A stretch of 64,000 nt of DNA, from positions 13,312,068-13,376,067 of the forward strand of contig CM053267.1 of NCBI GenBank assembly GCA_028583415.1, written 5' to 3'. A program made the position numbers and the translations under genes. Position 1 is the first letter of the stretch. Every line of letters starts with the position of its first letter. Below are positions 12,771 to 24,258 of this stretch, one piece after another. A model generated the notes under the pieces. The model saw only the letters and a program-made list of their open reading frames with translations. It was not told the DNA's origin and did no database searches. The DNA comes from Protea cynaroides. Lineage: Eukaryota > Streptophyta > Magnoliopsida > Proteales > Proteaceae.

Positions 12771-13311
12771 ATCCACCAAGTTCCACCATGATATGAACAA
12801 ATTCCAAATTGCAGCTCTAGTGGGATATATATAACCATGAATGTTTTCAAAAATCAACTTTATAAGTCTAAACATTCAAATAAACATGCACTTTATCTCA
12901 ACAATCATTATGATACAAGAATATTGAGAAAAACAAGCAGAAATACTGTAAATCGAGCTCTAAAAGAGCATTAATTTGGAAAAATACTATTCCCAATGTA
13001 TCAAAATGTAACAATATATATTCCAGATTGAAGAGCATTGAAAACCAAGTTCAATGAAACAAATCGCAGGTCAATCCGACCTTCCTAGCTCCCACAAATC
13101 CAGTTTAAAGTCGGATTGTGAATGCAGCCAAAAAGCTGCAAGGCAAACAGGCCTTAAAGTTTGGACCGGGGCGAACCGTGACCTGAACCAAACCGATCAG
13201 TCTGACCAGACCAAGCCGGTTTGTCTGGTTCAACCAATCAACCATCCGGGTCACAATTTTGGGTTTTTGGGTCGGTTTACCGGGTCAATAATTCGTATCC
13301 CAGACCGGGTT

Positions 13312-15600
13312 TGTAAGACCCGTGTCAATCTAACCCGGTCTTACCACCTTGAAGCAGGTTTACCCATCATGGTCGAGTCAAGTGGACCAAGGGCGTGAAG
13401 GAGATCGAGATCCCAGGTATTAAATCGACCCAAAAACACTTAAAATAAGGGAAGGGTCGCATACCCAGCAAAGCAGGGTCGGACCTCCCAAAACAGAAAG
13501 TCAGACCCTCAGTTTTGAAGGGAGGGTCGGACAGCTTAAGACCCTAGGGTCGATGAGATCGATCCCGTCGACCCTCCCATCGACCCTCAGTTTCTGCCGA
13601 ATATAGAAATTGGGAAATTTCTATATTTTTCGATTGGGTACTTTCCTAATCTCAAAGGGACTTATTTTAGGATATTCCTAGTCTATTTAAAGGACATCCC
13701 TAAGCCACTTTCACTCCTTTCACAACCCTAATTGAATTGAAAGAAAGAGAAGAGAAGGAAAAGAGGAAGAAGAAAGGCAAGGAAGAGAACTTAGCAAGAA
13801 GGAGAAGAAGTTCAGAGAAAAGTAATCTTCTCAGGTATGGATACTAATTTCATGAGTTTCTACAAACCTTAGGTTAGTTAATGTTGAGAGTGTGATCTCG
13901 GAGAAACCCAAACCATCAACCCATGGTTAGGTTTCCATGGAAAACCATAGGAAAGTGCATGAAAGCTATCTAGGTGGGTTATACATGGTTTCAAACCATG
14001 GAATGAATGTAGAATGGAATGTAGGAGCAAGCCATAGGATCCCAAACACGAGGAATGGATTAAAAGTGGAAATTGGACCAGAGTGCACCAAGGGTCGCAC
14101 CCAGGGTCGATAGGCCATCCGACCCTAGGTATTCCTGACCATCGACCCTCAGCATTCGGGAAGTCCAGAAAGAGGGAAGGGTCGATAGACCCATCGACCC
14201 TAGCATCGACCCTACCTTCGACCCTCAATTAACAAAGTAGTTTTTTAATTCTGAATAAATTCTAATTAAATTCTATCGACTTTGTTAGGTCTTCTAGCAA
14301 TATAATAACGTTGTAAAGGTGATTTTAAAGCTTGGAAAAACATCTTATAGCAAGCTAAGGTGAGGAACCTTAACTCCAAACTAAATTGGTTAATAATAAA
14401 CTGTTTTCTATTTCTTGAGTCATATGCTGTGCTTGATTCTATGCAAATATGTTTGTAATGTGCATACAGCATTCATGCATATTTACTTTATTGTTTTATA
14501 ACATGATGATGATGATGATGATAGGAATAGGCATGTGCTTGTATGTGTGTGGTTGATGTGCTTGATGCGAGCAAGTATCAGGGGAGGTGTGATGAGAACA
14601 TCAATAAACGTTAACCTTTGGCGGGTCTCAGCACTTTAGCTCTATCTCTAACTCAAGTCTTGTGCATTGGCATCGTCGTATCTCCATTACTTTAGCAGAA
14701 CTATTATGTCGTAGAGTCTCAGGGGAGGTGGCCTCGGTCCTTGTAGTCTCTGACTCTATCGGGGGGCCTTAGCTCTATCTCTATGGACATTCTGAGGGAT
14801 GCTAGGGTGAGGCCTTAGATACACTGTTTGGCATTAGGATTGGTTAGTTGCGAGCCCAGTTTGCAGCCCTCGCCAACAGGGGCTTACATGTTGGTTTGGC
14901 ACTATTTAGCAATAAACGTAACCTTTGTTATATAATGTTCATGATAGGGTGCATGTGAGTTGACGATAAACGTGATCTTCGGGTAACGTCACACACTCGT
15001 GTATAGAGGCAGAGTCAATAAACGCGACCTTTGGCTACCTAAACCTTTCTATTGCATACTGCAAACTTTAAACCGGACCAAAGATATAAATTGACTTTTT
15101 GCATGCATATGTATTGTTGCATTGTTTTGGCTACTCACTGAGCCGTGTTGTGTGCTCACCCCTCGACGTCGAATATTTTTAGTTGATGATGCAGGTTATA
15201 CGGTTGAAGACTATATGAATGCGTCTGCGTACGGGAACGTGACAGCGATGGAAGTTGAACCTGAAGTGGATACACACGATTCCTCTTGCGAGTGCAACTC
15301 ATGTGTATTTGATTAGATATTTTATAGGTTTCTTTATTTGGATTTATTAAAAACTTGTATTGATATTTACTTATGTCTCGGTTGATACAGAATAAATTGT
15401 TATTTAAATTTTAGTATCACATAGATTCTCAGTTCATTTATTTACAAGATTTCCGCTATTGTGTATTTACTCTGATTATGATTACGGATGTGTGTAAGTT
15501 TGGATAACGCGGGGATAACCTATTTGAGATCCTGGTTCAACCGTTGGTTATTTAGCGATTCATCACACTATTTTGGTTAGACTAGAATTGGGGTGTGACA
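13312..15600 (+). repeat. 5' LTR of Tekay/Del-type chromovirus, copy 1 (2289 bp)
   Basis: The LTR starts TGTAAGACCC at 13312 and ends GGGGTGTGACA at 15600, directly before a tRNA-iMet primer-binding site. Its start matches the 3' LTR of copy 2 at 63806-64000 almost base for base. The base pairs before it read GGGTT; the partner duplication is not in the window because the element is cut by an N gap. The long LTR fits the Tekay/Del lineage. Arrays of AGGGTCG and its reverse complement CGACCCT lie at about 13455-13595 and 14088-14226. A block at 15140-15161 is shared with the solo LTR at 135-2358. Confidence 0.9.
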
Positions 15601-15603
15601 ACT

Positions 15604-15615
15604 TGGTATCAGAGC
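15604..15615 (+). promoter_or_regulatory. Primer-binding site, initiator-Met tRNA type
   Basis: TGGTATCAGAGC, three bases after the LTR end, is complementary to the 3' end of plant initiator methionine tRNA. It marks the minus-strand primer site of chromovirus copy 1 and fixes the LTR's 3' border. Confidence 0.9.
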
Positions 15616-15879
15616 ATCTCAGGCCTTGCCCGCCGAACTAACATACATTCGAGACAATTGTGAACTGAGATAGGATAAAAGTAAAACAGTAATATTAACA
15701 CATTGTAAGCACCAGTGATGTTTGAGACAAAATTTTAAAGAAAATAATACATCTATTAAAGGGGAAACAAGTTTACATACAATTAAAGAGAGAAACAAGA
15801 TGTATATACATAATAAAAGCAGAGTACAGTCCACAACCCGAACAGTTACTCTGTAGTACACGAAAAAATAAAAGTACCC

Positions 15880-17238
15880 TCAGGAAGCTGGAGGCGAAGG
15901 AGGAGGCGGTGCCTCACGATCTCTGTCGTAGTCCTCAGCATAGACTCTAGTCAACCAAGCTATCTGAGTCTGGGTCGTCTGTAGACTAGCTGTGAGACCG
16001 GCTATCCTCTGATCAGTTGCACGCTCCACCTCTAGGAGCTCTCCCATCCGCGCGTCTGATGCGTGCTGAGCAGCCAACAGCTCATCCACCCTCATACGTT
16101 GGGCGTCTAGCAACTCCTCCATCCTCAGATCAGATCTGCGCTGAGCATCCCTGATCTCCTGCAACATTTCCATCATGGCTGAAGGTGGAAGTGAAGGATC
16201 AGCCGAATGGGAAGGACCAGCCTCAGGTGCAGGAGCCGCCGCAGAAGAAGTACCAACTCCAGCCGCATGTGTAGGTGAAGGCGGTGGTATCGAGTCGACG
16301 TCCATATACATACGATCGTCATCGTCGACCGGATCCACACGAGCTCTAGCAGCAGCAGCAGCAGCCTCAGCATCAGCCATCTCGACCCAAGTGTGAGGGC
16401 GCACCATCGCGTTCCTCTCCTCATCACTAACCTCAGCATCTCGTAGCCCCATCTTGCAGATAGCCTCCCAATCTAGAGGCGACGAGAAGGTCTTCTCCTG
16501 GATCTTCTCATCCACCAGATCCACCCCCAGACGGGTCAGTAGCACTGTAATCATGCGTCCATAGGGTAGATTACCCCTATGACCGGACAATGTGGCACTA
16601 ATCATCGTCTGCATGATGATGTAAGGAAGGCAGACCGACTGGCGAGTGCAGATGATGTAGATCAAAAACTAGGTCAGTTGAGAGACCCTCTCATAGTGCC
16701 CACTCTGCGGGATAAGATTATGCTGGATAATCTTACAGAAGACCCGTGGAGCTGGACGCAGATAACAAGCTCTCATCTGCCAACGATCAGGACGGAGCAA
16801 CTGATTATCAATCTCTGCCCTCATCTCCATCTCAACAAACTGTGGCTCTCCCGGCGCACAGTACACCATGGGGCCATCATAGGGAATGCCCAACAGATCG
16901 GCCAGCTACCGATAATCAAAGGAAATGTGCACCCCCTTGACATAACTGGTGATGTGCAACTCCTGACCACGCTCAACGTCATTGTAATTCCCCACCACCT
17001 GGAGATTACAATAGAACTGGCGTACCAAATCTGGACATGTGAACGCGTCGTATGTGATGACAGGGAGCCACCCCATATCACCAAATGCTCCCTCTACATT
17101 GAACAAGGCTAACTCAGCCAAGTTCACCATGCGACCCCCTTCTACTTTCTTACGGGCATAGTCAGCATATTGTGCCTCAGCTTCATTCGAAAGGAAGCGA
17201 AGTGGATCACGCACTCTGGGTACCTTGGTACGAGCCAT
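15880..17238 (-). pseudogene. Antisense ORF in chromovirus leader, copy 1 (plant transposon protein type)
   Basis: Between the primer-binding site and gag, the opposite strand keeps one reading frame of 452 codons (ATG at 17238, stop at 15880) broken only by two TAG codons, at 16906-16908 and 16669-16671. The N-terminal two thirds includes MARTKVPRVRDPLRF, FYCNLQVVG, SYVKGVHISFDYR, LLRPDRWQMRACYLRPAPR, IIQHNLIPQSGHYERVSQL and CLPYIIMQTMISAT. From memory these match the family annotated as putative plant transposon protein (Transposase_32). The C-terminal third is Ala/Pro/Asp-rich and then a charged helix with repeated ELL-AQ words, a likely coiled coil. The first TAG replaces a CAG (Gln) that copy 2 keeps. 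Function is unknown; it is not a proven transposase. An antisense transcript would overlap the element's own leader. Confidence 0.75.
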
Positions 17239-17835
17239 AGTATCTGCAAAATAAGAAAGAGAAAGGAAACAAGGAGTTAATAGGATAAAAATCCAAAAAA
17301 TTGATGTAATAATGACATAAGTTGACCATAAAGCCCATTCCTCACCATACAAGTGGGCATAAGGACTTACGAAGGTTTAAACATATCCTACAACCCACAT
17401 GCAGTAGGAAATTTTAACTGACGATGTCCAATTTGAAGAAATTCAAGAAAAATCGAAAATGTCGACAAATTAGGGCAAAAAGAGAAAATTTCAAGTTTCT
17501 CGATAACCAACCGATGAAATTCAAAATTTTTGGGGGCTTTCGTTCCTCGAGACACCAATAACAAAAGCCCCCAATAAAAATCGAATTTAAAGGTTGGAAA
17601 AAGTTTAATTTGGAAAATACAAGTTAAATGTGCAAAAACCTAGAAAAGAAAACCTAAAAACAGGTGAAGATGAGTGGACATACCTGTAGTGATGACGTGG
17701 ACGTCAAAACCCGGAGTCAAACTGACCAAAAACGGTAGAGTAGCACTGTAGCAACTCAAAGAGGAGAGACGAGTCAAAATAGAGGGGGAATAGTGAGAAA
17801 TGACTCAGACTTGGATCTTAAAAATCTGATTTTTG

Positions 17836-18056
17836 GTCCGAGGGTCGGACAATTCGACTGGATCCATCGACCCTCGAATCGACCCTCCCATCGACCCTCG
17901 GCTCTCGGGAATCTGTCAGAAAACTAAGGGTCGGATACCAAGGGTCGGATACCCATCGACCCTCGACTCGACCCTCAGCTCTCGGGAAGAACAGGTCATT
18001 CCCAGGGTCGGAAACTAAGGGTCGAACATACCAGCGACCCTCACCATCGACCCTGC
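17836..18056 (+). repeat. GGGTCG/CGACCC palindromic word array, leader of copy 1
   Basis: Short words AGGGTCGGA and ATCGACCCTC alternate here about a dozen times, just upstream of gag, interleaved with GGCTCTCGGGAA words. The same type of array occurs twice in the LTR of this element and at 58645-58857 in copy 2. The words are mutually complementary, so the transcript could fold on itself. Confidence 0.8.
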
Positions 18057-18192
18057 ATAGAAAGACAGCATATTTTTTTATAGAATGAGTTAGAATTGGA
18101 ATTGATTATTGGTTAGCGTGCCTACATGGAATATAAATGACTTCTCACCTATTTTGATGATTTTCAGGCACCACCAATCACAGAAAAGAATT

Positions 18193-20153
18193 ATGTCTGA
18201 ACGTAGGGTGACCCAACAGACCCGAAACGCAGTTCCACCACCACTACCAGTGGAGGAGACTAGTCAGGAGAATAACTACGCATCGGGGAATCTAGAACCG
18301 AAAAACCCTACAAATTTGCCACCTCCACCACCAGAGCTGGCAACAGTGGTGATGAATCTGGCACAGCAGCTGCAGCAGATGCAACACGCACAGGCTCAGA
18401 TGCAGGTTGCCATGGGAATTATGTTCCAAGCCACTCAGGCTGCACCCATGCACACCGGACAAGCTAGTGCAGCACCAGTAGGTAACCACCCAGCCCCTCA
18501 GACACCTCAACAACCGGCTGCACCGATTCCAGTGCAGGCACCAGAAGCAGCTCAGGGAAATTATCAGTATCCACCCTATATGTTTGGGGCAAACCCCCAA
18601 AATCAGCTGGATCACTCCCGGCTAGTGGAGAGATTTTTGAAGATGAAACCCAGAGAATTTAAAGGCAAGCCGTCTGATCCATTGTGGCCAACCCACTGGA
18701 TAGACGAGATGGAGAGAAATTTCCTCATGATGACTATCACAGAGGAAGAGAAAGTACTATGTGCCACCTTCATGCTTAAGGGCGACGCACACCATTGGTG
18801 GAAATCCAGGAAGACATATTTACTGACCAAGCACGCCCTACTGACCTGGGCTATATATAAAAAAGCCTTCTTTGAGAAATATTTTCCACGGAGCTTCAGA
18901 GATTTGATGGAGAAGGAGTTCCTAAGTCTTTATCAGGGACAGATGTCAGTGGATGCGTACCAACAGCGTTATGAAGAGCTGTTTTTCTTCGCACCACTGA
19001 GTATGCAAGAAGAAGATACCAAAACCCATAGATTCATCGCGGGACTAAGAGGAAGCATCAGAGAAAATGTTCTGGGCTTAGAGAAGAGAATTTACAATGA
19101 AGCTGTCCAGATTGCTCGAGTGATTGAATCGAGCCAGAAGGAGAGTTACCTTACTCAGAACAGAGACATTAAGAGACCAGCCGAAAACTCCTACAACGGA
19201 GGCAATAACAGGACGTATAAGCCTTTCCGTCCTCAGAACTTTACTACTGCACCCAAGACCACTTCAGCAGTGCAACCTCAGTCAAAGCCAAATTCTGAAG
19301 TCCTGAAGTGTTTTAACTGCAACCAACCCAGGCATATGGCAAGGGAGTGCCCAAAGCCCAAGAAGCAGTTACATCAAGGACGGGTATATGCCGTTACATC
19401 AGAGGATGCTGCCACATCACCCGATGTAGTCACAGGTATTGTACCTATAAATGGCGTACCCGCCAGAGTACTCTTCGATTCCGGAGCAACTCATTCCTTT
19501 ATATCTGTGTCATTTGGAAAGAAGACCAAATTATCCATCAAAACATTAGACTACAAATTAGTTGTACGGTCACCAATGGGGTTAGAAGTAGAACTAGAGA
19601 AGGGTTATGGACCATGTCCAGTTCTCATTGGAGAGCAGACCTTAGATGCAACCTTGATACAACTTGAGATGGCAGACTTTGATGTCATCTTGGGAATGGA
19701 TTGGTTAGCTCGGCATTCTGCAAATTTATTATGCGCCGAAAAGAAGCTAACGTTCAAAGACAAAGAAGGGGCAGAATTAAGTTTCTCGGGAACCAAACTT
19801 TCCCGGAGATGCAAGCTCATACTTTCAGCACTAAAAGCTAAGAAGTGCCTTGAGAAGGGGGCAATCGGGTATCTAGTATCCGTGGCCCAGTATATCTCCA
19901 TGGGGGCACCGGTGTTGTTCGTAAAGAAGAAGGATGGTAGCGTTCGATTATGCATCGACTATCGGGAGTTGAATAAACTGACAATCAAGAATCGATATCC
20001 ACTACCTCGGATCAATGACTTGTTCGATCAGTTACAAGGAACAAGAGTATTTTCTAAGATCGATCTTCGATCAGGCTATCATCAGCTGAAGATTAAAGAA
20101 GGGGATATTCCGAAGACAGCTTTCAAGACTAGATACGGACACTATGAATTTTT
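18193..20153 (+). CDS. Ty3/gypsy chromovirus gag-pol, copy 1 (open up to the gap)
   Basis: The frame is open from ATG 18193 (MSERRVTQQ), the start that aligns with copy 2 at 58996, up to the N gap. In order: a Pro/Gln-rich N-terminus; the Gag core (WPTHWIDEMERNFLMM, LKGDAHHWWKS); a zinc knuckle at about 19312-19350 (CFNCNQPRHMARECP, CCHC type); the aspartic protease at about 19480 with intact DSGATHSF; then RT start (LFVKKKDGSVRLCIDYREL, SKIDLRSGYHQLKI) at 19916-20153. Between protease and RT about 230 bp found in copy 2 (60775-61008) is missing, with a compensating single-base loss, so the frame stays open although the RT N-terminal part is gone. No intron-like segment at 19434, unlike copy 2. 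Confidence 0.9.
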
Positions 20154-20653
20154 NNNNNNNNNNNNNNNNNNNNNNNNNNNNNNNNNNNNNNNNNNNNNNN
20201 NNNNNNNNNNNNNNNNNNNNNNNNNNNNNNNNNNNNNNNNNNNNNNNNNNNNNNNNNNNNNNNNNNNNNNNNNNNNNNNNNNNNNNNNNNNNNNNNNNNN
20301 NNNNNNNNNNNNNNNNNNNNNNNNNNNNNNNNNNNNNNNNNNNNNNNNNNNNNNNNNNNNNNNNNNNNNNNNNNNNNNNNNNNNNNNNNNNNNNNNNNNN
20401 NNNNNNNNNNNNNNNNNNNNNNNNNNNNNNNNNNNNNNNNNNNNNNNNNNNNNNNNNNNNNNNNNNNNNNNNNNNNNNNNNNNNNNNNNNNNNNNNNNNN
20501 NNNNNNNNNNNNNNNNNNNNNNNNNNNNNNNNNNNNNNNNNNNNNNNNNNNNNNNNNNNNNNNNNNNNNNNNNNNNNNNNNNNNNNNNNNNNNNNNNNNN
20601 NNNNNNNNNNNNNNNNNNNNNNNNNNNNNNNNNNNNNNNNNNNNNNNNNNNNN
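20154..20653. other. Assembly gap, exactly 500 N
   Basis: A run of exactly 500 Ns. Ty3 RT coding sequence enters from the left, but the sequence at 20654 is not Ty3 and leads into copia gag on the opposite strand. The round number suggests a scaffold join of unknown true length; the rest of chromovirus copy 1 and its 3' LTR are not represented. Confidence 0.98.
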
Positions 20654-20736
20654 CACTCATATCAATTATCCAAGGGCGAGAGATATGAGAGACACACAAT
20701 TGCATTGCCTGTCTGGACAAAAGTAGCAATGAAAGA

Positions 20737-21520
20737 TTATGTGGATTGGGTAGTTTGATACTGACTGTAGCGAGTATACTCATTATCAGTCATTTGGACC
20801 ATCTTTCCCTCAGATGGTGCAGACAAAGCTGGAGTCTTAGAACTGGCGTCCGAGTTGGCAAACTGTTGCTGAGGGGGTTTTCCATGAAGCTTCCAACAGA
20901 ATTTCTGAATATGACTAGGCTTCCCACAATGATGGCAAGTGTGGGCTTGACCTAAAGGGCCCGAGAAAGATGATGCACCAAATGGCTGTCCATGACCTCC
21001 ACCACCATTATTATCACAACCGGAAGAAGATCCTTGCCCCATTCCATGACTAGACTGACGAGAAACAATGGTTGAACTATCCACTGGAGTGGTATCATGG
21101 GTAGTGTCACGAGATACCCATAACACCCGAGAAAAGCATCTGTCAGAGAATCTATGGTGGCACTGCCAAGAACCTGAGAGTGAATTGCATCATACTGGGG
21201 GCCAAGACCACATAAAAAGCCCATAACGGCCATCTGTTCCCTTTGTTCTTAATTTTGTGTACATCAGTACTTATGGGAAGTAGAGAATTAAGTTCCTCAT
21301 ACATCCGTTTTAAGTCTACAAAATTCTAGGTTAGGGGGCGACCTTTTCAATCCACCCGATATAATTCCTGTGATAGCTCATACATACGAGACAAATTGTT
21401 GTGACCAAAATACAAGATATATAAATAATCCCACAACTCTTCTACTTGCCGATGTGGGTAGCAAGGTCCACAATAGAATGGTCCATAGAATTAAGTAATT
21501 GGCCCAAAATCTGGGTATCA
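20737..21520 (-). pseudogene. Ty1/copia gag remnant A
   Basis: On the minus strand a copia Gag C-terminal half can be followed: a MYEELNSLLPIS stretch near 21280, MAVMGFLCGLGPQYDAIHSQ at 21233-21170, then after a frameshift a Ser/Gly-rich region and a zinc knuckle CHHCGKPSHIQKFCWKLHG at about 20900. The order and motif spacing match copia Gag of the UBN2 type. Frameshifts and stops disable it. It is the first sequence beyond the N gap, and its 3' side (lower coordinates) is cut off there. Confidence 0.8.
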
Positions 21521-21829
21521 ACAGTATCCCAAGTAGTATCAGTACTAGATTTGGTTTTAGTTAGGTGACCTTGTTAATCTAGTCCCATCAAAACCAACTT
21601 AAAAATTTTCAGCGATTGTTGGAAGTTGTTAAGTCCTTCTAGTTTCTTCTCTGTAATCTGATGAGAAGAAGACGAAACCACCTTAGTCATAGTGGTCTTA
21701 GATTCAGGACATTCAACCATCAATATCTCAAAAAAAACAAAATAAAAGAGGTCTCAATTATAGGTTCAGCGAACCAACAAGTCAGCCAACCAACAAGTTA
21801 AAAAATAAGATAACAATCGGTTTAGCTAA

Positions 21830-22510
21830 CCGACAAGCAACAAGATAAAATGAGACTCGATATGTAAACAATTGATCTCCAAAAAACCGAACCAAAATAG
21901 TGAATCACAGAATACCCCTTTTTCGGATTCAACAAGGTTTGCCTTGGACTTGAATTCCTTGGCTTTTTCCACTTTATCCTTCGTGGTTCTTCTCCTCAAT
22001 CTTAACCCAGACAATGATTTGATCAAGTGTCTAGTCTTTAGTTTTATGTTTCATGTGAGACTTAAAGTCATTCCATGAGGAGGGTAATTTCTCAATAGCC
22101 ATAAATTGCTCAGGCAAGGTAATCCCTTCTTTCACAAGGTTACCAACCAATATTTGAAACAGATTAATTTGCATGGAGATGCTAAATTCAGAATATGTAT
22201 AGTCACATACTTTTTACTACCTGGATCATCCAGAGTTTATTTTTTCTCTAAAGCATTCCTCATAGTGTGAACATATTCATATGAAGCATAGACATTGTAC
22301 AGATCATTTGATAGAGTTCAGTATTCTATGCTTGCATTGATAGTCAGCTTCCACCATGATACTCTTTTGGCTTTCAAAACAAGATCGTCAGCCTCATCCG
22401 ACATAGATTCAGTCAGAGCAAAAACTACTCATAATTGAGCCATCGTTTGCTTCCTTCTCTTAAAGTTAGAACCATTGAATAGTTTAATCTTATCAAATTC
22501 AATTACCAGC
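21830..22510 (-). pseudogene. Ty1/copia gag remnant B
   Basis: A second, different copia Gag on the minus strand. It starts near 22505 with FDKIKLFNGSNFKR, continues with MSDEADDLVLKAKRVSWW and a MRNALEKK block, and ends near 22090-21950 with IEKLPSSWNDFKSHMKHK and a DQIIVWVKIEEKN stretch, the usual C-terminal Gag block of this copia type. Several in-frame stops. It overlaps neither in sequence nor in family type with remnant A, so two elements adjoin here. No LTR or primer site was recognised upstream. Confidence 0.75.
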
Positions 22511-22970
22511 CAATGTTTCTGTATTGCAGGGACAACAATGGTGCTCAAACTACTCTTAGCAGAAACCATCAACCACAGTCTTAAGAATTATAGTAAAAGC
22601 AGCAATAAAACAAGTTTAAGACTAACACTCGATATACATACCAACACTATACATGCTAACACGTAAGTACTGTGCATATTAATGTAATGTAAATAAAATT
22701 TAAACATTTGCAGATTGAAGAACCGAATTAAGGATAGGGCAGAGTCCTGCCATAGGTCACTATTCTTAAGATTGTATTCACCCCTTTGGCTCAAAGGGTC
22801 CCGTGAATCAACCTTCACAATTAAAACAGCCCCTAGAAGCCCTCCCAGCTATGTGCACTCAGAAGGTGGACTTTGTCATAAAAACCAATGGATGAGATCA
22901 ACAATCCCAAAAACAAACGGATGATGGATGGATATCGATCAATCATAGAGAAATAGAGTTGGAGGGACAT

Positions 22971-22973
<3 letters not shown>

Positions 22974-23026
<53 letters not shown>
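22974..23026. repeat. (GA)n microsatellite
   Basis: About 25 GA units. It lies between the gag B remnant and a GC-richer unassigned stretch (23030-23560) that has a minus-strand TATA-like word (CTATAAATAG, near 23077) and may be an old LTR. Confidence 0.95.
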
Positions 23027-23031
<5 letters not shown>

Positions 23032-23720
23032 ACTCAATCCGAATTTTAAGTCAGTTCTGGACTCTAGCTGTCTCTTCTATTTATAGAGGATTGGTGCCTG
23101 TCTGGAAGGCACAGCCAAGGAGTGCACCTATTAGATGGACGGCCAGGATTAAATCTATCCAAGGGTTGTTTGGATCAAGGGCTTAGGTCACCCCCTTAAG
23201 ATATAGAGACACCTCCTTATGTATAGGTACTTGTTTGATACAAAAGGCCTACCATACATACCTCTATACATATGGGTGTCTCTCTATATACCAAAATGTA
23301 TAGGTCACACCCTTATAGAAGGGTACATACGTATAGGTACCTATTGAAGGTCCACATCCACATCTACATCCACGCCTCACCTACGCCCACGACCCCGGAT
23401 CCGGGGCAGTGTGGCTTGGCCTGGCGCGCGCGTGGGTTAAAGGCACCCCGGAGCTCCTGGACATGCCCCTCAAGAAGGGGCTTTTCTTTTAAGGGCTTAA
23501 GATGTAATAGGACACCCTTTACATATATATATCTCAACTTACACTAGTCCCAGAGCATTGTGGGACTAAAGCTCCTATTAGCGCAGCCAACTCAAAACAA
23601 ATCCAAATTTAATATTCCCTCCAAAACGAAAATGGAAAATTTGCACTTTGGTTTTTGACTTTATGGAACTTTGAACTTTTTTTTGGACTTAAACCTACAA
23701 TTCCCCCAAAAGTTTCAAAA

Positions 23721-23916
23721 ATTTGATAAAACTATAAATGGACTATTAATCTCATAAGGACATATAAGAGGTGGCGTTGTAGTTGTGTTTTGGACTTGAA
23801 TCTACACTAGGTTTGAGAGGCCACGCTATAGAGTACAGGTGAAGCAACGCTCGTTGTACCTTTCCTCATCAGTGTAGCTAACTGACCAAATAACCACCCC
23901 TTAAAGTCCGACCCTC
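23721..23916 (+). repeat. Left arm of long inverted repeat
   Basis: This arm, from about TTTGATAAAACT to AAAGTCCGACCCTC, is the reverse complement of 25186-25382 with scattered mismatches and short indels. Shared words include TCATAAGGACATATAAGAGG, TTGAATCTACACTAGG and CCTTTCCTCATCA. The spacer between arms is about 1.27 kb. Confidence 0.85.
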
Positions 23917-24240
23917 GATTAATTCCTTTTGTAGAAGGTGGAGTGGCGGACTTTGAACCGAAGGTTTGTTTAACTGATTTCCATGAAATCGCGCCACCTC
24001 CTAGAGTGAACACACATCCACTCGTAGCCAAGGATTCTTCTGTATTAGATATCCAATGTGCATCATAGTACCCTTCTAGTTCTGTTGGATTTCCACTATA
24101 GTATAAACCATAGTTCATAGTTCCTTGCAAGTACTTTAATAGCCTTATTAGGGCTTCCCAATGTTTTTTTTCAGGGTTATGAGTTTGTTGACTCAACTTT
24201 CCAACAACTAAAGTTATATTAGGTCTTATTGAATTTAGTG
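23807..24240 (-). pseudogene. Ty1/copia RNase H fragment
   Basis: The minus strand reads IRPNITLVVGKLSQQTHNP, then HWEALIRLLKYLQGTMNYGL, LEGYYDAHWISN and TSGCVFTLGGGAISWKSVKQT, the copia stretch from the end of RT into RNase H, where DAxW is the usual catalytic word. It runs into the inverted-repeat arm and stops making copia sense there. Upstream coding sequence continues beyond the MITE at 24259-25002: the words VVGLIKSL and ITHSIRPN-like join when the MITE is removed. Confidence 0.8.
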
Positions 24241-24258
24241 AGTTATAAGACTCTTAAT

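Larger units (their letters stand above)
8264..13050 (-). mobile_element. Decayed Ty1/copia element body
   Basis: Minus-strand internal region upstream of the LTR at 7831-8263. Only scattered pol pieces remain (see 8985-10480). The rest (10480-13050) is AT-rich, full of stops, and holds the tandem repeats at 12205-12338 and the degenerate short repeats at 12374-12770. The right border is uncertain: no 5' LTR or primer-binding site is seen before the chromovirus LTR at 13312, which may have cut into the element. Confidence 0.6.

Noticed and set aside
13054..13311. Possible 5' LTR of the copia element at 7831-13050
   Set aside because: AACCGG/CCGGTT-rich DNA looks somewhat like the 3' LTR, but no primer site or matching ends could be found.
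16579..17112. Plus-strand open frame within the chromovirus leader
   Set aside because: Shadow of the antisense ORF; the copy 2 equivalent is not kept.
17836..18056. CRISPR-like array
   Set aside because: Plant genome; the words are 7-10 bp with no uniform repeat or spacer length, and they belong to the retroelement.
18109..18192. Longer N-terminus for chromovirus gag copy 1
   Set aside because: Starts at TTG, and the ATG at 18193 aligns with the gag ATG of copy 2.
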